Source: an uncultured Pelagibacteraceae bacterium (lineage in GTDB: Bacteria > Pseudomonadota > Alphaproteobacteria > Pelagibacterales > Pelagibacteraceae). From it: a stretch of 64,000 nt of DNA. This document shows, piece by piece, positions 7,747-15,323 of this stretch. The stretch covers positions 1 through 64,000 of the forward strand of contig CACGAM010000004.1 in NCBI GenBank assembly GCA_902571055.1, given 5' to 3'. The translations under genes and the position numbers were made by a program. Position 1 is the stretch's first letter. Every line of letters starts with the position of its first letter. The notes under the pieces were generated by a model. That model was not told the origin of the DNA. It did not search any database and saw only the letters and a program-made list of their open reading frames with translations.

Positions 7747-9177
7747 TTAAACATTTTCATATTTTTTTTGTATTGACATAACATGATCATTTAACTGATC
7801 TAAAAATTTTAGTTTTTCCTCATCATTTTGATCTGAATATTTATCTCTCAAAGTGTCAATTTCAGTAAAACAAGCAGCAACTGTCCACCATTTTTCTTTC
7901 CCAGTGCTTAATATTCTCTTTGCAATACCTTTTTCTATTTTTTTTTTTATGTCTTGAGGCAGGACTTCTGGAGCTTCTTGAAAAATAATTTTCTTACCAA
8001 AATCATGCAACCTTTCATCCTCAAATTTTGACAGTAGGTTTAGTTTATCCTTCCAATCTGCTGAATGCCAGGCAGGAAATAAGGCTGTATCTTTATTTGA
8101 TGTGAATTTTGTATAAATACTTTCCTCAGCATATATATCCTCTTGATTTTTTGATTGTTCTTTATCTTCTGCAATTTCTCTCAAAGCTGTTAATATATTT
8201 TTTGAAAAATCTTCATTTTCCTTAACCATTTTAGATCTTTTGTTAATTAGTTCTAGATCCATTGCATTATAAGGTTCTTCTTGCATACCATATTTTTTAT
8301 CGAGAATTATTGGAGCTTTATTTGATCTTATAGTTCTTAAAAATTTAGGGGTTTTTTTCATTTCTGCTTTTAGTTCATTTACTGACATTTTTAACAAAGG
8401 CTCTACATCAACTCTTAAGTCGACAGCCTGGCCCCATTGATAAATTGGATGAATACAATATTTTGGATGAAGTGGACTGACCAGATATAGTCTACTTTTG
8501 CCATAAAAATATTCATTAAGGGTAATGATATTTTCTTTTTTTATGATTGTTTCGGTCTCTATTTTATTAGAAGTTCTCAAAAACTCATTCCATGTATGAG
8601 GTTGTTTTCTTTTTATCAAACCAAGAACTTTTGCAGTTAAGCTTGCATCAAATAACGCAGAGTGAGCTCCAGCTGAGTCAAACCCATTCATTTTACTCAA
8701 AGACGCTAATTTAAATACCGGGTTATTTTTTTCATTAATTTCTGTCTCAAGCACGTTTTGATCTACAGCATAAGCTGCTCTAGCAATATTAATTCCATCA
8801 TGACGTTTGTTTGGCGAAGCGTTGGTTATATAAGGATATCTAATACCTTTAAAAAACTCTTTTCTTATCATTTCATCATCAAAACCAATATTAGACCAGC
8901 CTAGAAAAATTGCCGGGCTCCATTTTTTAAAAATTTTTTCTATTTCTCCCAGCATTTGATAATGGCTTAAATTTCCTTGGGTAAGCTGCTTGATACTTGT
9001 TTTATTTACTATTAATGCCATTGCTTGAGGTATTTCGCCCTCAGGTAATCTGCATCTTAGATTAAATCTATCTTTCTCATTAAAGTTTTCATCAACTAAA
9101 ATTCCCCCTATCTCAATTATACTTCCAAAATCTGTACTTGCGCTTGAGCTTTCTATGTCCCATATTGCTAAATTCAT
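7747..9177 (-). CDS. sbcB: Exodeoxyribonuclease I
   Basis: This is a 3'-5' single-strand DNA exonuclease of repair and recombination. The 476 residues match ExoI of E. coli in size. The N-terminal DEDDh domain shows WDIESSS (the first D and E metal ligands), LGWSNIGFDDEMIR (second motif), and AHSALFDASLTA (H and last D). The segment YPYITNASPNKRHDGIN resembles the ExoI loop near the active site. The C-terminal half is the larger ExoI accessory region, ending in a lysine-rich helix. It heads a minus-strand set with trxA downstream. The neighbouring genes upstream of it also encode DNA-processing proteins. Confidence 0.85.
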   Translation of the reverse strand: MNLAIWDIESSSASTDFGSIIEIGGILVDENFNEKDRFNLRCRLPEGEIPQAMALIVNKTSIKQLTQGNLSHYQMLGEIEKIFKKWSPAIFLGWSNIGFDDEMIRKEFFKGIRYPYITNASPNKRHDGINIARAAYAVDQNVLETEINEKNNPVFKLASLSKMNGFDSAGAHSALFDASLTAKVLGLIKRKQPHTWNEFLRTSNKIETETIIKKENIITLNEYFYGKSRLYLVSPLHPKYCIHPIYQWGQAVDLRVDVEPLLKMSVNELKAEMKKTPKFLRTIRSNKAPIILDKKYGMQEEPYNAMDLELINKRSKMVKENEDFSKNILTALREIAEDKEQSKNQEDIYAEESIYTKFTSNKDTALFPAWHSADWKDKLNLLSKFEDERLHDFGKKIIFQEAPEVLPQDIKKKIEKGIAKRILSTGKEKWWTVAACFTEIDTLRDKYSDQNDEEKLKFLDQLNDHVMSIQKKYENV

Positions 9178-9295
9178 ATTTACCTTTTAGCTTTGTTTTG
9201 AGGAATATTTGAAGTTATTAAAGAACTTAACTATTCGCATATAAACAATTAGCATTAAGTTAATTAGTCTATCTTTATTAAACAAAAGTTTAAAG

Positions 9296-9985
9296 TCAAG
9301 CTGAATTCTTAAGCTCATAAAACATTTTTAATCTGCCTAGAAATAAATTTTGATACATTTGCAATTCAGGTCCTTCAATTACGAAATCTTGAAATAAGTT
9401 ATCCACAGTGCATAATAGAATAACTCCTGATGTAATATTTGTTTTATAAACAACATTATGGGCTAATGTATAAGCTCCAAGTTGTAAAAAATAATCTTGA
9501 ATATAATCAGCTTTTTTAGGTCGGTTTGCCTGTTTGAAATCAATAATGGTTTCGTTTCCTTCATAAATTCCAATAAGGTCTGCAGTACCAGCATATCTAT
9601 CATTAGGATTAATTAGGGTGGCCTCCATCCCAAAAATCTCATCTAGCTTGCCTTTTATCCCTTTTTCAATGATGACCTTGGCCATATTTTTATGCTGCTC
9701 ATTACTTTCGAAAAAGCTATCGTTAACTCTTCCTCTCAAATAATCCTCAATATAAGCATGAAGAGATGTTCCCCTTCTAGATGCATCAGTTTTAATTCTA
9801 TTAGCCTCTTTATACCCAACTCTTTGTCTCCATAATTCCAAAGATGCTTTGTCCTCTTCTGATTTGGTTAAACTTAATATACTTGTTACACTTGGATATT
9901 TTTTATCACCTGATAAATACTTTCTCATCCCGTCTTCATTAGATCTTGAGGATTTAGGGTAATTAAACTTTGTATTCCACTTCAT
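9296..9985 (-). CDS. PD-(D/E)XK exonuclease, MGME1/phage-type
   Basis: The 229-residue protein carries an N-terminal YPSVTSILSLT segment and a WRQRVGYKEANRI...RGTSLHAYIEDYLRG block, typical of the small RecB-like nucleases found in mitochondria (MGME1) and in T7/T4-like marine phages. The catalytic core is seen as YAGTADLIG (metal-binding Asp) followed by IIDFKQA (D-x-K). A QLGAYTLAH motif (the QxxxY helix) follows. It should trim single-stranded DNA ends. It lies between sbcB and rmuC on the same strand, with a gap of about 120 bases to sbcB. The biological partner is unknown, and domestication of a phage nuclease is possible. Confidence 0.75.
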   Translation of the reverse strand: MKWNTKFNYPKSSRSNEDGMRKYLSGDKKYPSVTSILSLTKSEEDKASLELWRQRVGYKEANRIKTDASRRGTSLHAYIEDYLRGRVNDSFFESNEQHKNMAKVIIEKGIKGKLDEIFGMEATLINPNDRYAGTADLIGIYEGNETIIDFKQANRPKKADYIQDYFLQLGAYTLAHNVVYKTNITSGVILLCTVDNLFQDFVIEGPELQMYQNLFLGRLKMFYELKNSA

Positions 9986-10022
9986 TCTGACTTTTATATT
10001 GTGATTTGTGTTTAAAATGAAA

Positions 10023-11120
10023 CTAATTTTTGACTTGTTTTACAGATTCGATAAACTTTTCTACATTCTCATTTTTAACAGCATTTTCTATTTGTTCAGG
10101 ATCTTTAATATTCTCAAGAGTTCTGGTTATTGATCTAGCATCTTTTCCAAAACTATCTACAACTGACATCGCTTCCTCTAATTTTTTTCTTAATTTATAT
10201 ATATTTTCGAAATGGCTAGAAAATCTAGTGCTGATTGTTTTTAAGTGATCATAAATTTCTGTAGCATGCTTTTGTACTTTTAGAGTTTGAAAACCCATAT
10301 GTAAAGACTGTAGATACGCAGACAATGTGTTAGGTCCTAAAATAACCACTTTATACTTTTTCATCAATTCTTGTGTCAATAACTCTTTTGTTGTTGGATC
10401 TTGATATGAACTTAATTCTGAAAATAAACTTTCTGTTGGAGCATACACAATTGCAAAATCTGTTGTTTTTGGTGGATTGATATATTTGTCATTTATTGAT
10501 TTAGCTTTATCTCTAAAGGCTCTTGCTAAATTTTTTCTTGCTTCTGCTGCAGCCTTTTTATCCTCATTTTTAAAAGCGTCTTGTATTGCATTAAATTTTT
10601 CGACTGGAAAATGACTGTCAACTGGAACCATAACGCCACCTTGAAGTTTAATAGCAAACTCAACATTTTCTCCACTATCATCCTTCGTTTTTACATTCGA
10701 GTTATATTGAGATGCTGGAAGAAGATCTTGTAATAAAGATCCTAAGCTAAATTCAGCCAAAGTTCCAAACTTTTTAACGCCTGCTAGTATCTTATTAATA
10801 CCCATTTGACTTTTATTTAAATCCTCAACTTGAATATTAAAAGCTGCAACTTTTTCATTAACTGATGTAAGTGCTTGTGTCATATCTTTTGTAACATCTT
10901 TTGATAAATTATTAAAAGATGAGGACATACTTGCCATTTGGGTATTGAGTGAAGAAGAAACACTATTGATCTGTGTATTTATCGACTCTTTTAGTAAATT
11001 AATATCATCACTATTATTCTCATTTTTAATATTTTTTTGGATATTATTAATTTTAAAAATTAAATATGAACCAATTAAAATTGTTATAAATAAAATAATA
11101 TATAAAATTAATGATTCCAT
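10023..11120 (-). CDS. rmuC: DNA recombination protein RmuC
   Basis: RmuC-family proteins limit recombination at repeats and contain a nuclease-like domain. The protein (365 residues) starts with one membrane segment (residues about 4-23), followed by a long predicted coiled coil rich in Ser/Asn/Gln (SLNTQMASMSSSFNN). The RmuC domain shows KFGTLAEFSLGSLLQDLL, GGVMVPVDSHFPVEKF and DFAIVYAPTESLF. A basic helical tail ends it. It is 37 bases from the nuclease gene downstream and divergent from a tiny membrane ORF 35 bases away. Confidence 0.88.
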   Translation of the reverse strand: MESLILYIILFITILIGSYLIFKINNIQKNIKNENNSDDINLLKESINTQINSVSSSLNTQMASMSSSFNNLSKDVTKDMTQALTSVNEKVAAFNIQVEDLNKSQMGINKILAGVKKFGTLAEFSLGSLLQDLLPASQYNSNVKTKDDSGENVEFAIKLQGGVMVPVDSHFPVEKFNAIQDAFKNEDKKAAAEARKNLARAFRDKAKSINDKYINPPKTTDFAIVYAPTESLFSELSSYQDPTTKELLTQELMKKYKVVILGPNTLSAYLQSLHMGFQTLKVQKHATEIYDHLKTISTRFSSHFENIYKLRKKLEEAMSVVDSFGKDARSITRTLENIKDPEQIENAVKNENVEKFIESVKQVKN

Positions 11121-11155
11121 TAATCCATAGTATATACTAAATAACTTTTAGTAGT

Positions 11156-11287
11156 ATGGATATATTCTTATTAATTAATTTTTTAATAGTAGTTGGGTTA
11201 ATTATTTCAATATATGTATTATACAAAAATATCGATGTAATCAAAATTATACTAAACTATTGGAAAGATAAATTATTTGGAAAGTAA
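11156..11287 (+). CDS. Putative 43-residue single-pass membrane microprotein
   Basis: This ORF is too short for the supplied track. It has an ATG at 11156 and a TAA at 11285-11287. The product begins MDIFLLINFLIVVGLIIS, one clear transmembrane helix, then a short basic tail ending WKDKLFGK. It starts 35 bases from the divergent rmuC start and its last 15 bases overlap the hisG 3' end. It fills an otherwise empty gap in a genome that keeps few gaps, and it looks like a protein rather than random AT-rich DNA. Function is unknown, and chance remains possible. Confidence 0.5.
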   Translation: MDIFLLINFLIVVGLIISIYVLYKNIDVIKIILNYWKDKLFGK

Positions 11288-11962
11288 TTTAATAAGATTT
11301 TTTAATCCCTTTTTTTTCTGACTTATTTTTGAGGTAAAAATACAGGCTTGTGACTTCAATATTTCTCCATCATTTAATACTCTTAATTTGTTAGCTTTTA
11401 AAGTTTGCCCTGAAGAAGTTATGTCACTTATGAATTCTGCAGTTCCTATGACAGGCATAAGTTCTGTGGCCCCTAAAGACTTAACAATTTGAAAGTTTGT
11501 TACACCTCTCTCATACAGAAATGATCTCGTTAGATTCGGATATTTAGTGCCAATCCTTACTAGAGTTTTATATTTCTTTCTAAACTCATCCGCCACCTCA
11601 TCCAAATCTAGTGTTGTAAAAAGATCAATATTTTCCTCTCTGACAGCAAGCACTAAATTAGCGTAACCGAATGATAGTCTTTTAACTAAATTAATTTTTT
11701 TTTGAACATTAATCTCTGATTCTTTTAAAAGATCGTACCCACTAATTCCTATATCTAAATTTCCAATTGACAATTGTTCAATTATTTCACGAGCGTGTAA
11801 AAATAAAACTCTTATATTTGACTTACCTTTTATTTTTCCAAATAAATCTCTTTCTCCTCTTTCAGAAAATATTTTTAATTTTCTTTTTCTTAATAGATTT
11901 TCTGTGAAGTTTTTCAATCTTCCTTTTGAGACAATTCCAATGTTTATGTTATCTTTATTCAT
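11273..11962 (-). CDS. hisG: ATP phosphoribosyltransferase catalytic subunit, short form
   Basis: It catalyses the first step of histidine synthesis (ATP plus PRPP). The track starts at 11989, but the ATG at 11962 (MNKDNINIGIVSKGRL) fits HisG N-termini and overlaps hisZ by only 8 bases, so I prefer it. The protein is about 229 residues, the short form that lacks the C-terminal regulatory domain and needs HisZ. The motif IGTKYPNLTRSFLYERGV matches the family's VATEYPNLTRRYF region, and LVKSLGA-type PRPP-loop sequence follows (IVKSLGATEL). It is the last gene of hisS-hisZ-hisG. Confidence 0.9.
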   Translation of the reverse strand: MNKDNINIGIVSKGRLKNFTENLLRKRKLKIFSERGERDLFGKIKGKSNIRVLFLHAREIIEQLSIGNLDIGISGYDLLKESEINVQKKINLVKRLSFGYANLVLAVREENIDLFTTLDLDEVADEFRKKYKTLVRIGTKYPNLTRSFLYERGVTNFQIVKSLGATELMPVIGTAEFISDITSSGQTLKANKLRVLNDGEILKSQACIFTSKISQKKKGLKNLIKLLSK

Positions 11963-13013
11963 AATTAGATAAATTGACCGCAGCACCAACTGCAGGTACC
12001 TTCTTTAAACCCAAATACTTGGATGTTAATTCATCAAACCTGCCGCCAGATATTAGATTAACAAATTTATTTTTCTTTTTAACGTCCAATGAAAATATGA
12101 GGGAATTGTAAAACTCAACTTCTCTACCTCTTCCAATCCTTGTTGAAAACTCAAATTTTGTGTTTTTTATTTTTAAATTTTTAATTGGAAAAAAATCTTT
12201 GTTTATGAAAATATTTAAATTATGCTTCTTAAAAAATTTATTTAATACATTTGGAGCATTATTTAATGAGCACTTTATTTTAAGAAATTCTTTAATTATT
12301 TTTGCACTTTTTTTTCCACTTTCTGACTGCCTAGGATCATTTATTTTACTTTCAAATCTTCTTATTATCTCTTTATAAGATCTACCATTAATTATTTTTT
12401 TTTGATTTAATTTTATCATTTTTGAATACATTTTTTTGTCGCCTGCTACTGTTACAGGATCTATATCCAAATTGCTTTCTAATCTTTTTAAAAGTTCAGA
12501 AAAGTATTTTTCATTCCAAAAGAATTTAATAAGCCTTTGCTTCCATCTTTGTGGAATTTGTAATTTATTAATAAGTAGTTCAAATAGTTTAAAATTACCA
12601 ATATTCAATTTAGAATTTCTATACTTAGATGACTTTAAAATTTTTAAAGATATGTCAATAATTTCTTTATCATCAATACTTTCATTCTTAGATGAAAATA
12701 TTTCCATTCCAATTTGCTTCACAACTACGTTTTTTTTATTATAAGATTTTCTAAATGCACTACCTGTATAAAAAACTTTTTCTTTTTTATTCGATTTACT
12801 TTGTGCATGTCTGATAACAGACGAAATAGTAAGGTCAGGTCTTAGTGAAAGCTCCTGTCCATCTGAATTATAAAAGGAGAATAGATATTTTTTGAAATTT
12901 TCTCCTGAACGTTGAAGTATAAACTTTGATTCAATAACTGGGTCCAGTTCTATGTGCTTAAAATATTTACCTTTAAGTATATTAAAAACTTTATTGTAAT
13001 TTTTTGATTTCAT
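11955..13013 (-). CDS. hisZ: ATP phosphoribosyltransferase regulatory subunit
   Basis: HisZ is a catalytically dead HisRS paralogue that pairs with short HisG and carries histidine feedback control. The 352 residues retain class II synthetase traces: LSLRPDLTISSVIRHAQ (like the HisRS motif 1/2 region), FYTGSAFRKSY, and the terminal SGGRFDELTSKYLG. Anticodon-binding sequence is absent, as expected. It overlaps hisS by 23 bases and hisG by 8, so all three share a transcript. The protein is strongly lysine-rich. Confidence 0.88.
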   Translation of the reverse strand: MKSKNYNKVFNILKGKYFKHIELDPVIESKFILQRSGENFKKYLFSFYNSDGQELSLRPDLTISSVIRHAQSKSNKKEKVFYTGSAFRKSYNKKNVVVKQIGMEIFSSKNESIDDKEIIDISLKILKSSKYRNSKLNIGNFKLFELLINKLQIPQRWKQRLIKFFWNEKYFSELLKRLESNLDIDPVTVAGDKKMYSKMIKLNQKKIINGRSYKEIIRRFESKINDPRQSESGKKSAKIIKEFLKIKCSLNNAPNVLNKFFKKHNLNIFINKDFFPIKNLKIKNTKFEFSTRIGRGREVEFYNSLIFSLDVKKKNKFVNLISGGRFDELTSKYLGLKKVPAVGAAVNLSNYE

Positions 13014-14376
13014 TAATTAAATTTTCTTTAGATACGGTAAATTGATTATTTTCAACTTCTGACTTAAGTTTTTTTATAGTTGCTTTATTTTTATCTATTT
13101 CATCTTGTCCACAAATTATTGCTAATGAAAAACCCTTCTTATCTGCATAAGCAAGTTGTTTCTTCATATTTTTGTTTGGATCAAGATATATCTCAGAATT
13201 AATATTGTTATCTCTTAATAAATTAACTATCGAATAGTACTCATCTAAATATTTTTCATCTAGGACAAGTACAAGAACACCATTTGAATTTAGATCTGAT
13301 TTATTTATTTGATTAAGTGCAAATACAAGCCTATCTACTCCGATAGACATTCCTGTTCCTTTAAAGTCCACACCTTTAAATCTTTTAATTAGGGAATTAT
13401 ATCTTCCACCGCTAGCACAAGAACCTATATCAATATCTTTGCCCTTGGCATTTTTTGTTTTGAAATTAAGGTTAGTCTCCCAACAGTTACCAGAATAATA
13501 TGCTAATCCCCTGACAATATTTAAATTTAATTTAATAAAATCAAGAAATTTACCTTTTGCCAAAATTTCAAATAATTTTTCAAGTTCTTCTATACCCTCT
13601 AAAGATAATTTATTTTTAATAGATTTTTTTAAATCGCTGATATCTTTGATCTGTATTAAGTCTAAGACCGCCTCTGTTTGCAGATTTGTTAAGTTTGCAC
13701 CTTTTGTTATTGCGCCACTTTCATCCTTTCTGCCTTCCTGAAGAAGATCTTTTACTCCTTGTAAACCTAGACGATCCAATTTATCAATCGCTCTTATAAC
13801 TTTTTTCTTTTGATAATCATTTATTTTAATATCAGAAAGTAAACCTTCTACAATTTTTCTGTTAGATACATTTATTTTAAATTGGCCTTTTGTTAATCCA
13901 CAACTTTTGAATGTATCAGCAATTATATTGCAAATCTCTCCATCTGCCTGTGCTTCATTGACGTTTCCTATTATATCAGCATCAAATTGCATAAATGATC
14001 TATATCTAGCATTGTCTGGTTTCTCTCTTCTAAATACATCTCCATATGCGTAACGCTTAAATGGAAAAACTAAATCTCTGTAGTTCTGAGCAACAAATCT
14101 TGCTAAAGGCGCACTCATATCGTACCTTAAAGTTAAAGATTCTTTCTCGTCTTTAAACGAGAAGACATCTGACATTTGGTTTTCTTCATCATTGGCTAGA
14201 AAAGATCCAATATTCGAACTTATTTCCATTGGTGGCGTTTCTAACGGCACAAATCCGTATTTAATAAAAGTGTCCTCTACCGTATTTAATATTTTTTTTT
14301 TGAGAGCTAACTCTACGCCCCATCTATCCCTAAAGCCTTTTGGCAAACTAGGTATTAAATTTTTATCTTTTTCCAT
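12991..14376 (-). CDS. hisS: Histidyl-tRNA synthetase
   Basis: It charges tRNA-His. The 461-residue class II enzyme shows the N-terminal PSLPKGFRDRWG, motif 2 region FKRYAYGDVFRREKPDNARYR (split here for length: motif YGDVFRRE), FMQFDADIIG, the histidine-specific RGLAYYSG (commonly RGLDYYTG), and motif 3 GTGMSIGVDRL. The form with R(Y)RSFMQFD and extra inserts resembles the divergent HisRS of several Alphaproteobacteria that recognise tRNA-His lacking G-1. The ATG is only 4 bases after the tRNA-His 3' end. The operon continues into hisZ and hisG. Confidence 0.93.
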   Translation of the reverse strand: MEKDKNLIPSLPKGFRDRWGVELALKKKILNTVEDTFIKYGFVPLETPPMEISSNIGSFLANDEENQMSDVFSFKDEKESLTLRYDMSAPLARFVAQNYRDLVFPFKRYAYGDVFRREKPDNARYRSFMQFDADIIGNVNEAQADGEICNIIADTFKSCGLTKGQFKINVSNRKIVEGLLSDIKINDYQKKKVIRAIDKLDRLGLQGVKDLLQEGRKDESGAITKGANLTNLQTEAVLDLIQIKDISDLKKSIKNKLSLEGIEELEKLFEILAKGKFLDFIKLNLNIVRGLAYYSGNCWETNLNFKTKNAKGKDIDIGSCASGGRYNSLIKRFKGVDFKGTGMSIGVDRLVFALNQINKSDLNSNGVLVLVLDEKYLDEYYSIVNLLRDNNINSEIYLDPNKNMKKQLAYADKKGFSLAIICGQDEIDKNKATIKKLKSEVENNQFTVSKENLINEIKKLQ

Positions 14377-14380
14377 TTTT

Positions 14381-14455
14381 TGGTACTGCCGCTTGGAATT
14401 GCACCAAGATAGCCCGCTCCACAGGCGGGAGTAATAACTATTATACGACGGCAGC
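14381..14455 (-). tRNA. tRNA-His(GTG), aberrant D- and T-loops
   Basis: The minus strand folds into a 75-base cloverleaf with encoded CCA. The acceptor is GCTGCCG/CGGCAGT, with a closing G1-U72 wobble and discriminator A73. The anticodon stem is CCCGC/GCGGG around loop CTGTGGA (anticodon GTG), and the T-stem is CTTGG/CCAAG. The base before G1 is C, so no G-1 is encoded, and A73 fits the alphaproteobacterial tRNA-His type served by a divergent HisRS. The T-loop is TGCAATT instead of TTCRANY, and the D-loop AATAGTTA lacks the G18-G19 pair. hisS begins 4 bases downstream. A TATAAA box lies just upstream. Confidence 0.85.
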
Positions 14456-14514
14456 GTCCTTTCTATATTTTATACTAATTATTATTAATTTTAAATTTAT
14501 AAAATGATTAAATT

Positions 14515-14531
14515 GCTAGCGTGCAGCCAGC
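14515..14531. repeat. Small GC-rich hairpin in the hisS-cspA gap
   Basis: GCTAGC and GCCAGC pair with one mismatch across a GTGCA loop, making an isolated GC-rich stem in very AT-rich sequence between tRNA-His and cspA. The roughly 230-base gap 14456-14685 also holds the larger hairpin at 14629-14663 and no convincing gene. It has no T-run to make it a standard terminator. Confidence 0.35.
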
Positions 14532-14628
14532 ATGAAAATGATGTCTGTGAAAATTACAAGTTTTTTGAACTTTTTTAATCATAAAGATTTCATAACATTT
14601 TTTTTTATAAATGCAACATCTTAAGTAC

Positions 14629-14663
14629 AGGAATAGTACAGCTATGTTAACTGTAATACTCCT
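14629..14663. repeat. Imperfect 13-bp hairpin downstream of cspA
   Basis: AGGAATAGTACAG pairs with CTGTAATACTCCT with two mismatches around a 9-base loop. It lies 23 bases after the cspA stop on the cspA transcript. It may end or stabilise that mRNA, but no uridine tract follows directly. AGTACAG also occurs twice as a direct repeat at 14624 and 14635. Confidence 0.45.
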
Positions 14664-14685
14664 ATACAAAATACTTGAATTAGAA

Positions 14686-14895
14686 TTAAGAGGTTTTTTG
14701 CAGTTTTACTGCGGCAGGACCTTTTTCTCCATCTTCAACTTCAAATGTTATTTCGTCTCCTTCGTTTAAAAACTTTAAACCCGCTTCTCTTACTGCTGAA
14801 GCATGTACGAAAACATCCTTTTCTTTGTCTTCACGTTCAATGAAACCATAACCTTTTTTTCCATTAAACCACTTTACTTTACCTTTTAGACTCAT
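14686..14895 (-). CDS. cspA: Cold-shock domain protein
   Basis: This 69-residue single cold-shock domain protein binds single-stranded RNA and DNA and melts mRNA structure. RNP1 appears as KKGYGFIER and RNP2 as DVFVHASA, with the leading GKVKWFNG typical of CspA. It has its own non-coding space on both sides (about 100 bases up to tRNA-Phe, about 230 downstream), unusual for this compact genome. That suggests a separate transcript with a structured leader. A purine-rich AAAGAGAG precedes the ATG. Confidence 0.93.
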   Translation of the reverse strand: MSLKGKVKWFNGKKGYGFIEREDKEKDVFVHASAVREAGLKFLNEGDEITFEVEDGEKGPAAVKLQKTS

Positions 14896-14921
14896 TTTTA
14901 CTCTCTTTACGTTATTTATCT

Positions 14922-14940
14922 TAAGCTAATAAATAGCTTA
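14922..14940 (-). promoter_or_regulatory. Hairpin in the cspA 5' leader
   Basis: TAAGCTA and TAGCTTA form a perfect 7-bp stem with loop ATAAA, 27 bases before the cspA ATG. It could be a leader element of cspA or the 3' end signal of the upstream infA/tRNA-Phe transcript. No T-run is present, so the role is undecided. Confidence 0.35.
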
Positions 14941-14995
14941 GCTTTGTTATTAGATTTCTAAAATTATTGCAAGCTTTAAGATTACTATAAATTAG

Positions 14996-15070
14996 TGGTG
15001 CCTCGGGAAGGATTCGCACCTCCGACACAAGCCTTTTCAGGGCTCTGCTCTACTCCTGAGCTACCGAGGC
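14996..15070 (-). tRNA. tRNA-Phe(GAA)
   Basis: A 75-base cloverleaf on the minus strand: acceptor GCCTCGG/CCGAGGC, D-arm GCTCAGGAGTAGAGC, anticodon loop CTGAAAA (anticodon GAA), T-loop TGCGAAT, discriminator A and encoded CCA. Like tRNA-His it has G at T-loop position 55, but here a GG pair is present in the D-loop. It follows infA by 19 bases on the same strand and is probably processed from that transcript. Confidence 0.93.
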
Positions 15071-15089
15071 TTTTTTTTGAGGATTAAAC

Positions 15090-15308
15090 CTATTGTCCTC
15101 TAAAAACAATTATGCCACGCGACAAATCATAGGGACTGACGCTAACTTTTACAGTATCGCCTTGAAGAATTCTTATCCTATTTTTTCTTATCTTCCCTGC
15201 GCTATGGCAAATAATTGTATGACCATTCGTTAGCTTCACTCTAAACATCGCATTTTTTAAAAGCTCAACCACCTCTCCGGAAAATTCTAATGTATTTTCT
15301 TTTGCCAT
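15090..15308 (-). CDS. infA: Translation initiation factor IF-1
   Basis: IF-1 occupies the ribosomal A site during initiation. The 72 residues are a complete S1-type OB fold with the canonical segments [37 protein letters not shown] and the ending [12 protein letters not shown]. Length is exactly that of the family. It lies 15 bases after hisD on the same strand and is followed by tRNA-Phe. Confidence 0.97.
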   Translation of the reverse strand: MAKENTLEFSGEVVELLKNAMFRVKLTNGHTIICHSAGKIRKNRIRILQGDTVKVSVSPYDLSRGIIVFRGQ

Positions 15309-15323
15309 TAAAATATTTTAGAT

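Noticed and set aside
11963-11989. Extra nine codons at the hisG start
   Set aside because: MVLRSIYLI lies inside hisZ and does not fit the HisG N-terminus; ATG 11962 does.
14532-14624. 30-codon + strand ORF in the hisS-cspA gap
   Set aside because: Low-complexity Phe/Lys/Asn product and no supporting context; probably chance.
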